Assembly: GCA_963815645.1 (NCBI GenBank)
Contig: CAWFHL010000001.1
Coordinates: 1 to 64,000, forward strand
Source: JBBRHQ01 sp963815645
GTDB taxonomy: Bacteria; Actinomycetota; Thermoleophilia; Solirubrobacterales; 70-9
Direction of reading: 5' to 3'
DNA: 64,000 nt
Made by a program: the position numbers and the translations under genes. How positions within the stretch are numbered: position 1 is the stretch's first letter; each line of letters opens with the position of its first letter. The notes under the pieces were generated by a model. The model did no database searches. It was given only the letters and a program-made list of their open reading frames with translations, and was not told where the DNA came from. Shown one piece after another: positions 26,922-35,750 of this stretch.

Positions 26922-27049
26922 TAAATGCGGCGGCTGTGCCGCCTGACATGCCTCTGCCGGCGCTAACACCGCGCCGGCCGGACGCTAAATGCGGCGGCTG
27001 TGCCGCCTGACATGCCTCTGCCGGCGCTAACACCGCGCCGGCCGGACGC
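26922..27049. repeat. Perfect tandem duplication of a 64-bp hairpin-bearing unit
   Basis: 26922-26985 and 26986-27049 are identical. Each unit contains a short hairpin (GGCGGC-TGT-GCCGCC) and a second, 8-bp perfect stem (GCCGGCGC / GCGCCGGC) enclosing TAACACC. It begins 3 bases past the uvrB stop and ends ahead of the coiled-coil gene. The 17-mer GCTAACACCGCGCCGGC of its core recurs at 52823-52839 behind trpC. Confidence 0.9.
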
Positions 27050-27051
27050 TA

Positions 27052-29052
27052 TTAGGCTCCGGCTCGCATTCCCTCGAGGTCGCGGCGCAGCTCGCGCAGC
27101 TCGTCGCGGATCCGCGCCGCCTCCTCGAAGCGGAGGTCCTCGGCGGCGGCGATCATCTCCTCCTCGAGCTCGACGATCGTCCGCTCCAGCTCCTCCGGCC
27201 CGGCGAAGTCCTCGCTGCGCCTGCCGCGGCGCTTGCGTGGCGCCCGGTCCTCCATCGCCAGGAACTCGGTCATCTCCGAGATCCCCTTCTGCACCGTCTC
27301 CGGGGTGATCCCGTGCTCGTCGTTGTAGGCGACCTGGATCGCGCGGCGGCGGTCGGTCTCGCCGATCGCCGCCCGCATCGCTTCGGTCTCCTTGTCGGCG
27401 TACATCAGCACCTTGCCCTCGACGTTGCGCGCCGCCCGGCCGATCGTCTGCACCAGGCTGGTCTCGCCCCGCAGGAAGCCCTCCTTGTCGGCGTCGAGGA
27501 TCGCCACCAGCGAGACCTCGGGCAGGTCGAGCCCCTCGCGCAGCAGGTTGACCCCGACCAGGACGTCGTACTCGCCAAGCCGCAGGTCGCGGACGATCTG
27601 GATCCGCTCCAGGGTGTCGATCTCGGAGTGCAGGTAGCGAACCTTGATCCCGTACTCGAGCAGGTAGCCGGTCAGGTCCTCGGCCATCTTCTTGGTCAGG
27701 GTCGTGACCAGCACGCGGTCGCCGCCCTCGGCCCGGCGCCGGATCTCGTTCATCAGGTCGTCGATCTGGTTGCGCGTCTCGCGCACCTCGATCTCGGGGT
27801 CGACGATCCCGGTCGGCCGGACGATCTGCTCGACGGTCCGCGTCGACTCGGCCCGCTCGAAGGGCCCCGGGGTCGCCGAGACCATCACCAGCTGGTTGAC
27901 CCGGTCGAGGAACTCGTCGAACTTCAGCGGCCGGTTGTCGATCGCCGAGGGCAGCCGGAAGCCGTAGTCGACCAGGGTCTGCTTGCGCGAGCGGTCGCCC
28001 TCGTACATGCCGCCGATCTGGGGGATCGTCTGGTGGGACTCGTCGACGAAGACGACGAAGTCGTCGGGGAAGTAGTCGATCAGGGTGTGCGGGGGGCTGC
28101 CGGCGGGCCGGCCGTCGAGGATCCGCGAGTAGTTCTCGATCCCCGAGGTGAAGCCGAGCTCCTTGATCATCTCGATGTCGTAGGCGGTGCGCTGGCGCAG
28201 CCGGTGGGCCTCGAGCTGCTTGCCCTCCGCCTCGAGCTCGGCCGGTGCGGCTCTCCAGTTCGGCCCGGATCTCGCTCGACCGCCCGCTCGATCGTCTCGT
28301 CCGCGGTCACGTAATGGGAGGCGGGCCAGACCGAGACGTGGTCGATCTCGTCGAGGATCTCGCCGGTCAGCGGGTCGAAATGCTGGATCGCCTCGATCTC
28401 GTCGCCGAACAGCGAGATCCGGTAGGCGGACTCCGCGTAGGAGGGCATGATCTCCAGCACCTCGCCGCGCACCCGGAAGGTGCCGCGGCCGAGGTTGGAG
28501 TCGTTGCGCTGGTACTGCATCTTGACCAGCTTGCGCAGCACCTCGTCGCGGTCGATCTCGCCTCCGACCTTGAACAGCTGCATTTTTTCGTTGTAGACCT
28601 GCGGCGAGCCGATCCCGTAGATGCAGGAGACCGAGGCGACGATGATCACGTCGCGGCGGGCGAACAGCGCCGCCGTCGCCGCGTGGCGGAGGCGGTCGAT
28701 CTCGTCGTTGATCGAGGAGTCCTTCTCGATGTAGAGGTCCTGCGCCGGGACGTAGGCCTCGGGCTGGTAGTAGTCGTAGTAGGAGACGAAGTACTCGACC
28801 GCGTTCTCGGGGAAGAACTCGCGGAACTCGTTGCAGAGCTGCGCCGCCAGGGTCTTGTTGTGGGCGATCACCAGGCTGGGACGCTGTACCTGCTCGATCG
28901 ACGCCGCCATCGTGAACGTCTTGCCGGTGCCGGTGGCCCCGAGCAGCGTCTGGAAGCGTTCCCCGGCCTCGAGCCCCTCGGCTCAGCCCGGCGATCGCCT
29001 GCGGCTGGTCGGCGGTCGGCGTGTAGGCGGGATTGAGCTTGAAATCGGGCAC
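27052..29052 (-). CDS. uvrB: Excinuclease ABC subunit B
   Basis: About 665 residues; DNA helicase-like subunit that loads UvrC at lesions. FKLNPAYTPTADQPQAI is the N-terminal motif; the YYDYYQPEAYVP beta-hairpin, FVDESH, SATPGPFE, GVNLLREGLDLPEVSLV and GRAARN helicase motifs, and a C-terminal UVR motif (FEEAARIRDELRELR) are all present. The frame is broken near 28975, 28920 and 28245; both sides match UvrB each time, including around the Walker A region near 28930. ATG at 29052. Separated from uvrA by the coiled-coil gene and a remnant. Confidence 0.94.
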   Translation of the reverse strand: MPDFKLNPAYTPTADQPQAIAGLSRGARGRGTLPDAARGHRHRQDVHDGGVDRAGTASQPGDRPQQDPGGAALQRVPRVLPRERGRVLRLLLRLLPARGLRPGAGPLHREGLLDQRRDRPPPPRGDGGAVRPPRRDHRRLGLLHLRDRLAAGLQRKNAAVQGRRRDRPRRGAAQAGQDAVPAQRLQPRPRHLPGARRGAGDHALLRGVRLPDLAVRRRDRGDPAFRPADRRDPRRDRPRLGLARLPLRDRGRDDRAGGRARSGPNWRAAPAELEAEGKQLEAHRLRQRTAYDIEMIKELGFTSGIENYSRILDGRPAGSPPHTLIDYFPDDFVVFVDESHQTIPQIGGMYEGDRSRKQTLVDYGFRLPSAIDNRPLKFDEFLDRVNQLVMVSATPGPFERAESTRTVEQIVRPTGIVDPEIEVRETRNQIDDLMNEIRRRAEGGDRVLVTTLTKKMAEDLTGYLLEYGIKVRYLHSEIDTLERIQIVRDLRLGEYDVLVGVNLLREGLDLPEVSLVAILDADKEGFLRGETSLVQTIGRAARNVEGKVLMYADKETEAMRAAIGETDRRRAIQVAYNDEHGITPETVQKGISEMTEFLAMEDRAPRKRRGRRSEDFAGPEELERTIVELEEEMIAAAEDLRFEEAARIRDELRELRRDLEGMRAGA

Positions 29053-29148
29053 CCGCCGAAGATAGCGGGGCCGGCGCCGGCTCAGGAGGTCTCGCCGTGC
29101 AGCGACCAGGTCCAGCTCGCTCCGCCGGGCGAGGAACCGCTCCCCTCG

Positions 29149-29390
29149 TTACCGGAGTCCGTCGGCGGAGGTGGATGCATCAGGGCCGTAGCCCGTGTCG
29201 AAAATCGCGGTAAAGAACTCCAGCGGCATGGTCGTGCCGTTGAGTTCAGCATCGCGGCCAGACCGCCGCGGACGCCAAGCTCGATCATTTCGACCTCGAT
29301 CACAACCTCAAGGAGTCCCTTGAGACCGGCGGCCGCGCCGGTCGCGCAGGCGTGGGGCCGGGTCGAGCGCCGTCTCCCACTTACCTCCCA
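29149..29390 (-). pseudogene. Possible frameshifted small gene or remnant
   Basis: In the 402-bp gap 29053-29454 one minus-strand stretch looks protein-like: AGLKGLLEVVIEVEMIELGV in one frame, then NGTTMPLEFFTAIFDTGYGP in another, ending at TAA 29149. Joining them needs a shift near 29245. No start codon with a ribosome site is evident. The rest of the gap shows nothing recognisable. Confidence 0.25.
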
Positions 29391-29454
29391 CTGTAGGGCG
29401 GCCGGGTCCGAAGGGCAACCATCCGTCCGCCGGCCGGCTGGCAGAATCCTCCGC

Positions 29455-29817
29455 GTGACCCGCTCGCAGCGACTGCTGGCCGGCTTCTTCACCTTCGCCG
29501 GGGCGATGCACTTCATCGCTCCGCGGCGCTATCAGGCGATGATGCCCCCCAGCTTTCCCGCCCACGGCGAATCCGTGGTGATCAGCGGCCTGGCGGAGAT
29601 CGCCGGGGCCGCGGCAGTCACGTCGGAGCGCACCCGTCCCCTGGCCCGCTGGTGGCTGATCGGGCTTTTGATCGCCGTCTTCCCCGCCAACATCCACATG
29701 GCTGTCCACCGGGAGCGGATCAGGGGGCTGGAGGGGATCCCGGCCTGGCTGCTGTGGGCGCGCCTGCCGCTCCAGCCCCTGGCGATGCTCTGGGTCTGGC
29801 GCGCGACCAGGGACTAG
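29455..29817 (+). CDS. DoxX-like small membrane protein
   Basis: 120 residues with four hydrophobic segments: LLAGFFTFAGAMHFIAP, VVISGLAEIAGAAAV, WWLIGLLIAVFPANIHMAV and LPLQPLAMLWVWRA. The GAMHF...NIHMAV spacing with conserved Phe, Asn and His matches DoxX/DUF4267-like membrane proteins, whose function is unsettled. GTG start. Convergent with the next gene, only 11 bases apart. Confidence 0.75.
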   Translation: MTRSQRLLAGFFTFAGAMHFIAPRRYQAMMPPSFPAHGESVVISGLAEIAGAAAVTSERTRPLARWWLIGLLIAVFPANIHMAVHRERIRGLEGIPAWLLWARLPLQPLAMLWVWRATRD

Positions 29818-29828
29818 ACGCTTAGCCG

Positions 29829-30365
29829 CTAGCGGGTCAACTGGCCTAGACCTCCAAGGTCCTGCCCACCGAGCAAGTCGAGCAGCCCCTGGGCGTCATC
29901 GAACAGCGGGCTGGCGTCGTTGATCAGCTTGATCCCCTCCTCGACCGGGACGCGCTTAGCGAGCTCGCGCAGCGGCACCGCGACAATCGGACTGAGCGCG
30001 CCCGCGCGCTCTGCATCGTCGACCCCGCGCACCAGGCCGGCGTGGACCGCGTCCACGAGCTTCGCATCGTCGATCCCGTAGCGCTCGGCGAACCGTTTGC
30101 GGGCCTCCTGGCTGCTCAGCGCCCGCGCCAGGATCTCCCGGCTCACCCCGAGCTCGCAGGCCGCTCCGTCGAGCGCCGAGAGGGAGAACTGCTCGACGAT
30201 CTCCTTGATTCCGTCCGGAGAGCGCCACTCTCGCGGCTTGCAGGGGTCCTGGGTCTTCGCCGGCTCGTAGGAGGCTCCGCCGGCGGCGAGGTAGCCGCCG
30301 GCGAGAAGTGCCGCCGCGGCGATCGCCGAGCAGAGCAGAATCCTCGAGCGCCCCGTCGTGCTCAC
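29829..30365 (-). CDS. Exported protein of unknown function
   Basis: 178 residues. A hydrophobic leader (ILLCSAIAAAALLAGGYLAAG) is followed by DPCKPREW and a mostly helical domain (IKEIVEQFSLSALDGAACEL, FAERYGIDDAKLVDAVHAGL) that ends in LLDLLGGQDLGGLGQL. The two cysteines may pair. GTG at 30365 overlaps the MFS stop (GTGA), so it is coupled to the transporter and could be its periplasmic partner. No family recognised. Confidence 0.65.
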   Translation of the reverse strand: MSTTGRSRILLCSAIAAAALLAGGYLAAGGASYEPAKTQDPCKPREWRSPDGIKEIVEQFSLSALDGAACELGVSREILARALSSQEARKRFAERYGIDDAKLVDAVHAGLVRGVDDAERAGALSPIVAVPLRELAKRVPVEEGIKLINDASPLFDDAQGLLDLLGGQDLGGLGQLTR

Positions 30366-31716
30366 AGCTCCACCTCGCGCGAGAGACCGATCGGGACCAG
30401 CGCCGCGAGTCCGATCAGCGCGGCGATCAGGAAGGAGGCGCTGAAGGCGTGGGTGGCCGCGCGGTCGAGCTGGTCCTGGAGGTCGGCCTTCAGGGTCAGC
30501 ACATCGGCGCGGTCCCCCGGATCCGTTGGAAGTGGCTCGAACGCCGGGTCGATCATCGGCACCTTGCCCCGCTCTCTGTCGAGTCGCTGGGAGATCCGCT
30601 GAGCCAGCCCGATCTTCAGCACCGGGTCTAGCTTCGCGTCGAGAAGCACGGCGGTGCCGGCGTCTATCGCGTTGCGGCGCTGCTCCGCCAGGTCGGCGGT
30701 GAACACCGGGGTCAGGGCGAGCAGCCCGATCACTACCCCGGCGTGTCGCGCAGAGATCGTCCAGCCGCCGTGGATCGCCTGCGGCGAGCGCCCCTCCAGG
30801 GCCGACTCGGTCAGCGCCGAGAAGACAAGGGAGAGGCCGACTCCGACCAGGATCTGGGGCGGCAGGGTGAGCAGCACCGTCGGCCTTCGGCAGCCAGCCC
30901 AAACCGGCAAGCCCGCCTGCCACCAGGATCGCTCCGGCGGCGGCCCGGGCGCGCGAGCTAGGGACCAGCGGCGAGAGCCGGGTCCCCGCCAGCGCCGCCA
31001 GCGGCATCGCGGTGACCACGACGGCAGCGGCGATCGGGGTGAGGCGCCAGCCCTCGATCAGCAGCAGGACGAGGAGGAACAGGGCCGCGGCGATCGCCGC
31101 CGAGACCAGCGCCAGAGCGACGTTGGCGGCCAGATGGGGGCGCCCGGTCCGGCCCAGCTCCCGCTCCACGGTCCCCGGGGGCCGCCTCCTCCCGGGCGAT
31201 GGCTAGCAGCGGCACCCCGGCCAGCAGAGCCAGTGGTACGGCGGCGACGAAGATCGACTGCCAGGAGACCAACTCGGTCAACAGGCCGCCGATTCCCGGC
31301 CCGAGGGCGGCACCGGTCGCCCCCGCCGCGGCCCAGGACGCGGCGGCGCTTCTCTCCGAGCCGACCACGCCCGGCATCAGCTCCAGGGCGGCGGTGACCG
31401 CCGCCGCGCCGCCGAGCGCCTGCACGCAGCGAGCGACGATCAGCCCGTCCAGGCCGGATGCGGCGGCGCAGGCGGCAGAGGCTCCGGCGAAGACGGCGAG
31501 CCCGGCCGCCGCCACGCGGCCGGGGCCGAAGCGCCGCGCGATGACCGCCGCCGGCACGGCGGCCAGCGCGAGAACCAGGTTGAAGGAGACCAGCACCCAG
31601 GTGACCCCGGCGACCGATGTGTCCAGCTCCCGGTAGATGTCCGGGAGCGCCAGGACGACCACCGAGGAGTCTGCGAGCACCAGCCCGACGGCCAGCGCCA
31701 GGGCCCAGCGCCTCAG
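30362..31716 (-). CDS. MFS drug/metabolite efflux transporter (DHA2-like)
   Basis: About 450 residues with many TM helices. LADSSVVVLALPDIY (TM1 with conserved Asp), the R-x-x-Q motif VARCVQALGGAAAV in TM4 and the motif-C run GATGAALGPGIGGLLTEL in TM5 define an antiporter-type MFS protein. Frame breaks lie near 31180 and 30880. No ATG, GTG or TTG precedes TM1 in frame; a CTG at 31716 overlapping the lytic transglycosylase stop is the best guess, or a further indel hides the start. Substrate unknown. Confidence 0.8.
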
Positions 31717-32351
31717 TAGCCCAGCTCCTTGGCGTACTTGTGACGGTAGGCGTCCCGCTTGTCGAGGACGTCCTCGACATAGGCGCGCGTCTCGGGATAG
31801 CCGATGTCGTCGAGGGTCATCTCGGAGCCACCCCACGCGTCCGCCTCCTCAGGACCGGCGTTGTAGGCGGCGAGCGCGGCGATCTCGTTGCCGGAATAGC
31901 GATCGAGCAGGCTGCGCAGGTGGTAGGTCCCGTAGGAGATATTGATCTGGGGGTCGGAGAGGTCCTTGACGGTGAACGTCGTCCCACCGCTCCTGCGCTC
32001 GATGTCCTTGGCGGTTGCCGGAGTGATCTGCATCAGGCCCCTTGCCCCCGCCGAGGAGGTCTGGTCCCTGAATCGCGACTCGGCATAGATCACCGCCGCG
32101 ATCAGAGAGGCGTCAACGTCCTTCTCCGCAGCCTGCTGGCGGATGATGTCCTCGTGGCGCAGGGGAAGGGTCAACTCCTCGATCACCTTGTCGACGCTCC
32201 CCCTGAACAGTAGGAAGGCGGTGAACAGGCCCGCCAGCCCCACCCCGCCGAGCAGCAACGCGCGCCGCAGCCGGACCCGCCGGCGGCGGGCGCTGGAACG
32301 GGAGTGGGGCCGGCTGCGCGCCGGCCGGCGTTGGGTGCTGGATGCGGCCAT
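31713..32351 (-). CDS. Membrane-anchored soluble lytic transglycosylase (SLT domain)
   Basis: 212 residues. A very basic N-terminus and one TM helix (RALLLGGVGLAGLFTAFLLF) anchor an SLT domain that cleaves peptidoglycan glycan strands to 1,6-anhydro ends. The catalytic Glu is in AVIYAESRF; GARGLMQITPATA, NISYGTYHL and AALAAYNAGP are the expected motifs. ATG at 32351, five bases behind coaE. Confidence 0.9.
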   Translation of the reverse strand: MAASSTQRRPARSRPHSRSSARRRRVRLRRALLLGGVGLAGLFTAFLLFRGSVDKVIEELTLPLRHEDIIRQQAAEKDVDASLIAAVIYAESRFRDQTSSAGARGLMQITPATAKDIERRSGGTTFTVKDLSDPQINISYGTYHLRSLLDRYSGNEIAALAAYNAGPEEADAWGGSEMTLDDIGYPETRAYVEDVLDKRDAYRHKYAKELGY

Positions 32352-32356
32352 TGGGC

Positions 32357-32974
32357 CTACTGTTGTAGCTGGTCTGGTCCGGCGGCCTGCCCGGACCCGG
32401 TGAGGCTCTCGATCAGGGCGGACAGCTTCGCTTCCAGCTCCTCGATCGTGCCGTCGTTGAAGACAACGTGGTCGGCGCGGCGCGCCTTCTCCTCCGGGTG
32501 CAGATGGCGGACCTCCCGCTCCTCGACCAGGGTGTGCCCACGCTCCGCCGCCCTCCGGCGCCTCACCTCGTCCGAGGTGTGGATGCTTACGGTCGCGTCG
32601 AACAGGCCCTCCATCTCGGTCTCGAAAAGGAGCGGCACCTCGATCACCGCGGCGGCCGTGCCGGCGGGAAGCCCCTCCAGCCAGGAGGCGATCCGGGAGC
32701 CGACCAGCGGGTGGACCTGCGCCTCCAGCCAGCGGAGCTCCCCGGGGTCGGCGAAGACGATCTCACCGACCCGGGAGCGGTCGACCGCGCCGTCGACGAC
32801 TGCGCCATCCCCCCACCGCTCGGCGATCGCGCTTATCATCGGCTCGTCGTCGAGCAGCTCGTGGACGATCGAGTCACTCGAAGCGGTCGCCGCCCCGAGG
32901 CGCCCAAAAGCCGCCAGGGCCTCTGACTTGCCGGCGGCGATTCCCCCGGTAAGCCCGATCTTCAGCGGGGCCAT
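32357..32974 (-). CDS. coaE: Dephospho-CoA kinase
   Basis: 205 residues; last step of CoA synthesis. IGLTGGIAAGKSEALAAF is the P-loop, SSDSIVHELLD carries the catalytic Asp region, VHPLVGSRI and VIEVPLLFETEMEGLFD are CoaE signatures. With panC and panB in the same window, three CoA-pathway genes are present. It starts 10 bases behind the rpsA stop. Confidence 0.94.
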   Translation of the reverse strand: MAPLKIGLTGGIAAGKSEALAAFGRLGAATASSDSIVHELLDDEPMISAIAERWGDGAVVDGAVDRSRVGEIVFADPGELRWLEAQVHPLVGSRIASWLEGLPAGTAAAVIEVPLLFETEMEGLFDATVSIHTSDEVRRRRAAERGHTLVEEREVRHLHPEEKARRADHVVFNDGTIEELEAKLSALIESLTGSGQAAGPDQLQQ

Positions 32975-32983
32975 CGCTGCCGC

Positions 32984-34456
32984 TCAGGAATTACTGCCCG
33001 ACACGTCCTCCGCTTCGGGTCCGGGCGTGTCGGGGCTCTCGACAGCCTCGGGCTCAGGCTCCTCGGCAGCCACTTCGGCCACCTCGGGCTCCTCGTCCGC
33101 GGGTGGTGCGGGGGTGGGCTCCTCGTCCGCAGCCTGCGAGGAGTCGTCCCCCGCGACAGGACCCGCGGCCGAGTCACCGGCGGGCGCCTCCTCGACCGGC
33201 TCAGGGGGAGGCTCGGCGAAGACTTCTTCGGAGAGGTCGAGATCGGGGGTCTCCGAGGGCGCTGCCTCGATCGCGGCGGCCTGGGCCTCCTGGACGGCTG
33301 CCCCGAGATCCTTGAGCGGCATGTTCTGGCCCTCGACCCGCTTGATGCTGAGTGAGAGTCGACGGCGCTCCTCGTCGATCTCGAGGATCTTCACGTTGAG
33401 CACCGCCCCGGACTCGACCACCTCGCTCGGGTTCTCGACGTGATGGTCGGCGAGCTCGGAGATGTGAACCAGCCCCTCGACCCCGGGGAGAATCTCGACG
33501 AAGGCGCCGAAGGCGACGACCTTGGTCACCTTGCCTTCGAGGACATCACCCGGGCGATGGGTGCTGACGACCCGCTGCCAGGGGTCCTCCTGGGTCTGCT
33601 TGAGCCCGAGTGAGATTCGCTGCCGGTCGCGGTCGATGTCGAGCACCTTGATGCGCACGGTGTCGCCGATCGCGACCACCTCGGAGGGATGGTTGACGTG
33701 ACTCCAGGAAAGCTCGGAGATATGGATCAGCCCGTCGATTCCGTCGAGGTCGACGAAGGCTCCAAAGTCGACGATGTTGGAGATCTTGCCCTCGACGACC
33801 TGTCCCGGCTGCAGCCGCCCGAGGATCTGCTCGCGGACCTCCTTGCGCTCCTCCTCGAGCACGGCGCGGCGCGAGAGGACGACGTTGTTGCGGCTGCGAT
33901 TCAGCTCGATCACCTTGCACTCGAGCTTCTCGCTCATGAACTCGTCGAGGTTGTGGACGCGGCGAATGTCGACCAGCGAAGCGGGCAGGAAGCCGCGAAC
34001 CCCGAGGTCGAGGATCAGACCGCCCTTGACCACCTCGATCACCGTCCCCTCGACCGGCTCCCCCGACTCGGCGGCTGCCTCGATCCTCCGCCAGGCCTTC
34101 TCGAACCGGGCCCGCTTCTTGGAGAGTATGAGACGACCCTCCTGGTCCTCCTTGGTGAGGACGAGCGCGTCGACCTCCTCGCCGAGCTCGACCTCGTCGG
34201 AGGGATCGACCGACTTGCGGATCGACAGCTCGTTCGAAGGGATGACCCCCTCCGACTTGTAGCCGATGTCGACCAGGACCTCGTCCTTGTCGATCCGCAC
34301 CACCTTGCCGGTGACCACGTCGCCCTCGTCGAAGGTGACCATCGTGGCGGCGTAGTTGGGCACGATCTGGCCGTCGATCTCCAGCAGCAGGCCGTTCGAA
34401 CCCTCCACGGGGGTGCCCTCGTGGGCAGGCGCAGCCAATGTGTCGGGTGGGGACAC
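32984..34456 (-). CDS. rpsA: 30S ribosomal protein S1
   Basis: 490 residues with four S1 RNA-binding domains, at roughly residues 43-115, 130-197, 214-284 and 301-370; domains 3 and 4 contain VDFGAFVDLDGIDGLIHISE and VAFGAFVEILPGVEGLVHIS. The last 100 residues form a disordered Pro/Glu/Ala tail, as in other actinobacterial S1 proteins. Codons about 474-487 of that tail are formed by the palindromic element described separately. A long leader precedes the first domain. ATG at 34456; divergent from the flavoprotein gene, sharing a 69-bp promoter gap. Confidence 0.95.
   Translation of the reverse strand: MSPPDTLAAPAHEGTPVEGSNGLLLEIDGQIVPNYAATMVTFDEGDVVTGKVVRIDKDEVLVDIGYKSEGVIPSNELSIRKSVDPSDEVELGEEVDALVLTKEDQEGRLILSKKRARFEKAWRRIEAAAESGEPVEGTVIEVVKGGLILDLGVRGFLPASLVDIRRVHNLDEFMSEKLECKVIELNRSRNNVVLSRRAVLEEERKEVREQILGRLQPGQVVEGKISNIVDFGAFVDLDGIDGLIHISELSWSHVNHPSEVVAIGDTVRIKVLDIDRDRQRISLGLKQTQEDPWQRVVSTHRPGDVLEGKVTKVVAFGAFVEILPGVEGLVHISELADHHVENPSEVVESGAVLNVKILEIDEERRRLSLSIKRVEGQNMPLKDLGAAVQEAQAAAIEAAPSETPDLDLSEEVFAEPPPEPVEEAPAGDSAAGPVAGDDSSQAADEEPTPAPPADEEPEVAEVAAEEPEPEAVESPDTPGPEAEDVSGSNS
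32993..33035. repeat. Palindromic element copy 1, inside rpsA
   Basis: ACTG, then a 9-bp stem CCCGACACG (32997-33005), a 20-nt loop TCCTCCGCTTCGGGTCCGGG and the matching arm CGTGTCGGG (33026-33034). Three loop-edge bases on each side can extend the stem to 12 bp, counting one G-T pair. Homologous to the copy in trpB. On the coding strand it encodes PDTPGPEAEDVSGS. Confidence 0.85.
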
Positions 34457-34525
34457 GGCGGAGATTGTGGCAGAACCAGGCTCGGGGAGGCCCGGGCGGG
34501 CTGGACCAGCCTCTACTCTGCTCCA

Positions 34526-35698
34526 ATGCCCCGGCGCGAGACCAAGCGAGGTGCCGAGCGCACGCCAATCGACGGCTCCCGCGACGTGCTCGTCTGCGGG
34601 GCCAGTTTCGCCGGGCTGGCCGTGGCGCGGGAGCTGGCCGGCTCCGGCGCGGATGTGCTGGTCTGCGACCGCTACGAGATCGGCGAGCGCCAGACCTCAG
34701 CTTGCGCTGCGCCGACCGCCTGGCTCACCGCCCTCGGCCTCGAGGACTCGATCAGGCAGACGTTCGGGGAGCTGGTCATCCACACCCCCCATACGACCGC
34801 CCGCATGGACCTCCCCTGGACCTTCTCCACCTTCGACTACCGCACCCTCTGCGAGATCCTCTGGGAGGGCTGCGAGGCCGAATTCGAGACGGCGAAGGTC
34901 GAGGGGCGAGTCGCCGCGGCGAACGGCGACGGGGCGATCGCCGTCGCCACCGATCGCGGCGTGATCTCGGCGCCGCTGGTCGTTGATTGCCTCGGCTGGC
35001 GCCGCGTCCTCGGCAGCGGCGAGAACGTCCAGCCGCCGGAGGCGAGGCTCTCTCGCGGGCTGGAGGTCCATCCCTGGAGCGCCTCCGAGGAGCTCGAGAT
35101 CTGGATCGAGCGGGCGGTCGTTCCGGCGGGCTACGGCTGGAGCTTTCCGGCCGGCGACGAGGTCCGGGTCGGGGTGGGCTCCTTCGATCCCCGCTTCCAC
35201 GTCAAGCAGCCGACCGTCGAGCTGGCAGATCAGCTCGGGGTCGAGAGCGTCCGCTACCAGGGCAACTGGATTCCCCATCGGCTGCGCCCGGCGACCGACA
35301 CCGGGGTCTTCTTCGCCGGCGACTCGGCCGGGCATTGCCTGCCGCTGACTGCGGAGGGGATCCGCACCGCTTTCTATTTTGCGATCGCCTGCGGCCGGGA
35401 GCTGCGGGCAGCATTCGACGGCCACAAGCCGCGCGGCCTGGCGCTCGCCGATTACGAGGCGTTCTGCGGATCGCACCGCTGGAAGTTCGAGTCGATGCTG
35501 CGGGTCCAGCAGGTCGTCCCGAGGGTGCCGCCGCGCCTCCTGGCGCGCCTCCTGGACGGGATGCAGAGCAAGCGGTTCGTCGACTGGTCCTTCGGGCACT
35601 ACCTGCAGATCGCGTCGCCGGACTTCGTCGGCTCGGCCCGCGATGGCGGGGGGCGGCCGCCGGCGGCGGCTGTGCCCGCCGGCCTCGCTTCGCCCTGA
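34526..35698 (+). CDS. FAD-dependent oxidoreductase, geranylgeranyl-reductase-like
   Basis: 390 residues, intact. VLVCGASFAGLAVARELAGS is the FAD-binding GxGxxG-type loop, VLVCDRYEIGERQTSAC the ribose strand and tail typical of geranylgeranyl reductase relatives, and GVFFAGDSAGHCLPLTAEGI the second FAD motif. These enzymes reduce isoprenoid chains of lipids or quinones. The alternative is a halogenase-like flavoprotein. The C-terminus ends in a low-complexity segment over a GC hairpin (35660-35682). ATG at 34526; divergent from rpsA. Confidence 0.8.
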   Translation: MPRRETKRGAERTPIDGSRDVLVCGASFAGLAVARELAGSGADVLVCDRYEIGERQTSACAAPTAWLTALGLEDSIRQTFGELVIHTPHTTARMDLPWTFSTFDYRTLCEILWEGCEAEFETAKVEGRVAAANGDGAIAVATDRGVISAPLVVDCLGWRRVLGSGENVQPPEARLSRGLEVHPWSASEELEIWIERAVVPAGYGWSFPAGDEVRVGVGSFDPRFHVKQPTVELADQLGVESVRYQGNWIPHRLRPATDTGVFFAGDSAGHCLPLTAEGIRTAFYFAIACGRELRAAFDGHKPRGLALADYEAFCGSHRWKFESMLRVQQVVPRVPPRLLARLLDGMQSKRFVDWSFGHYLQIASPDFVGSARDGGGRPPAAAVPAGLASP

Positions 35699-35750
35699 GC
35701 GGTTCCGCCGCCGTCGGATCGGGCGTTATGCCCTACAGCGGGCGCCTCTT

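Noticed and set aside
29821..29834. CCGCTAGCGG palindrome between convergent genes
   Set aside because: Ten bases overlapping a stop codon; too short to call a terminator or site.
32376..32397. GGTCCGG / CCGGACC inverted repeat at the end of coaE
   Set aside because: 7-bp GC stems are common by chance at this composition and no loop similarity to the element is present.
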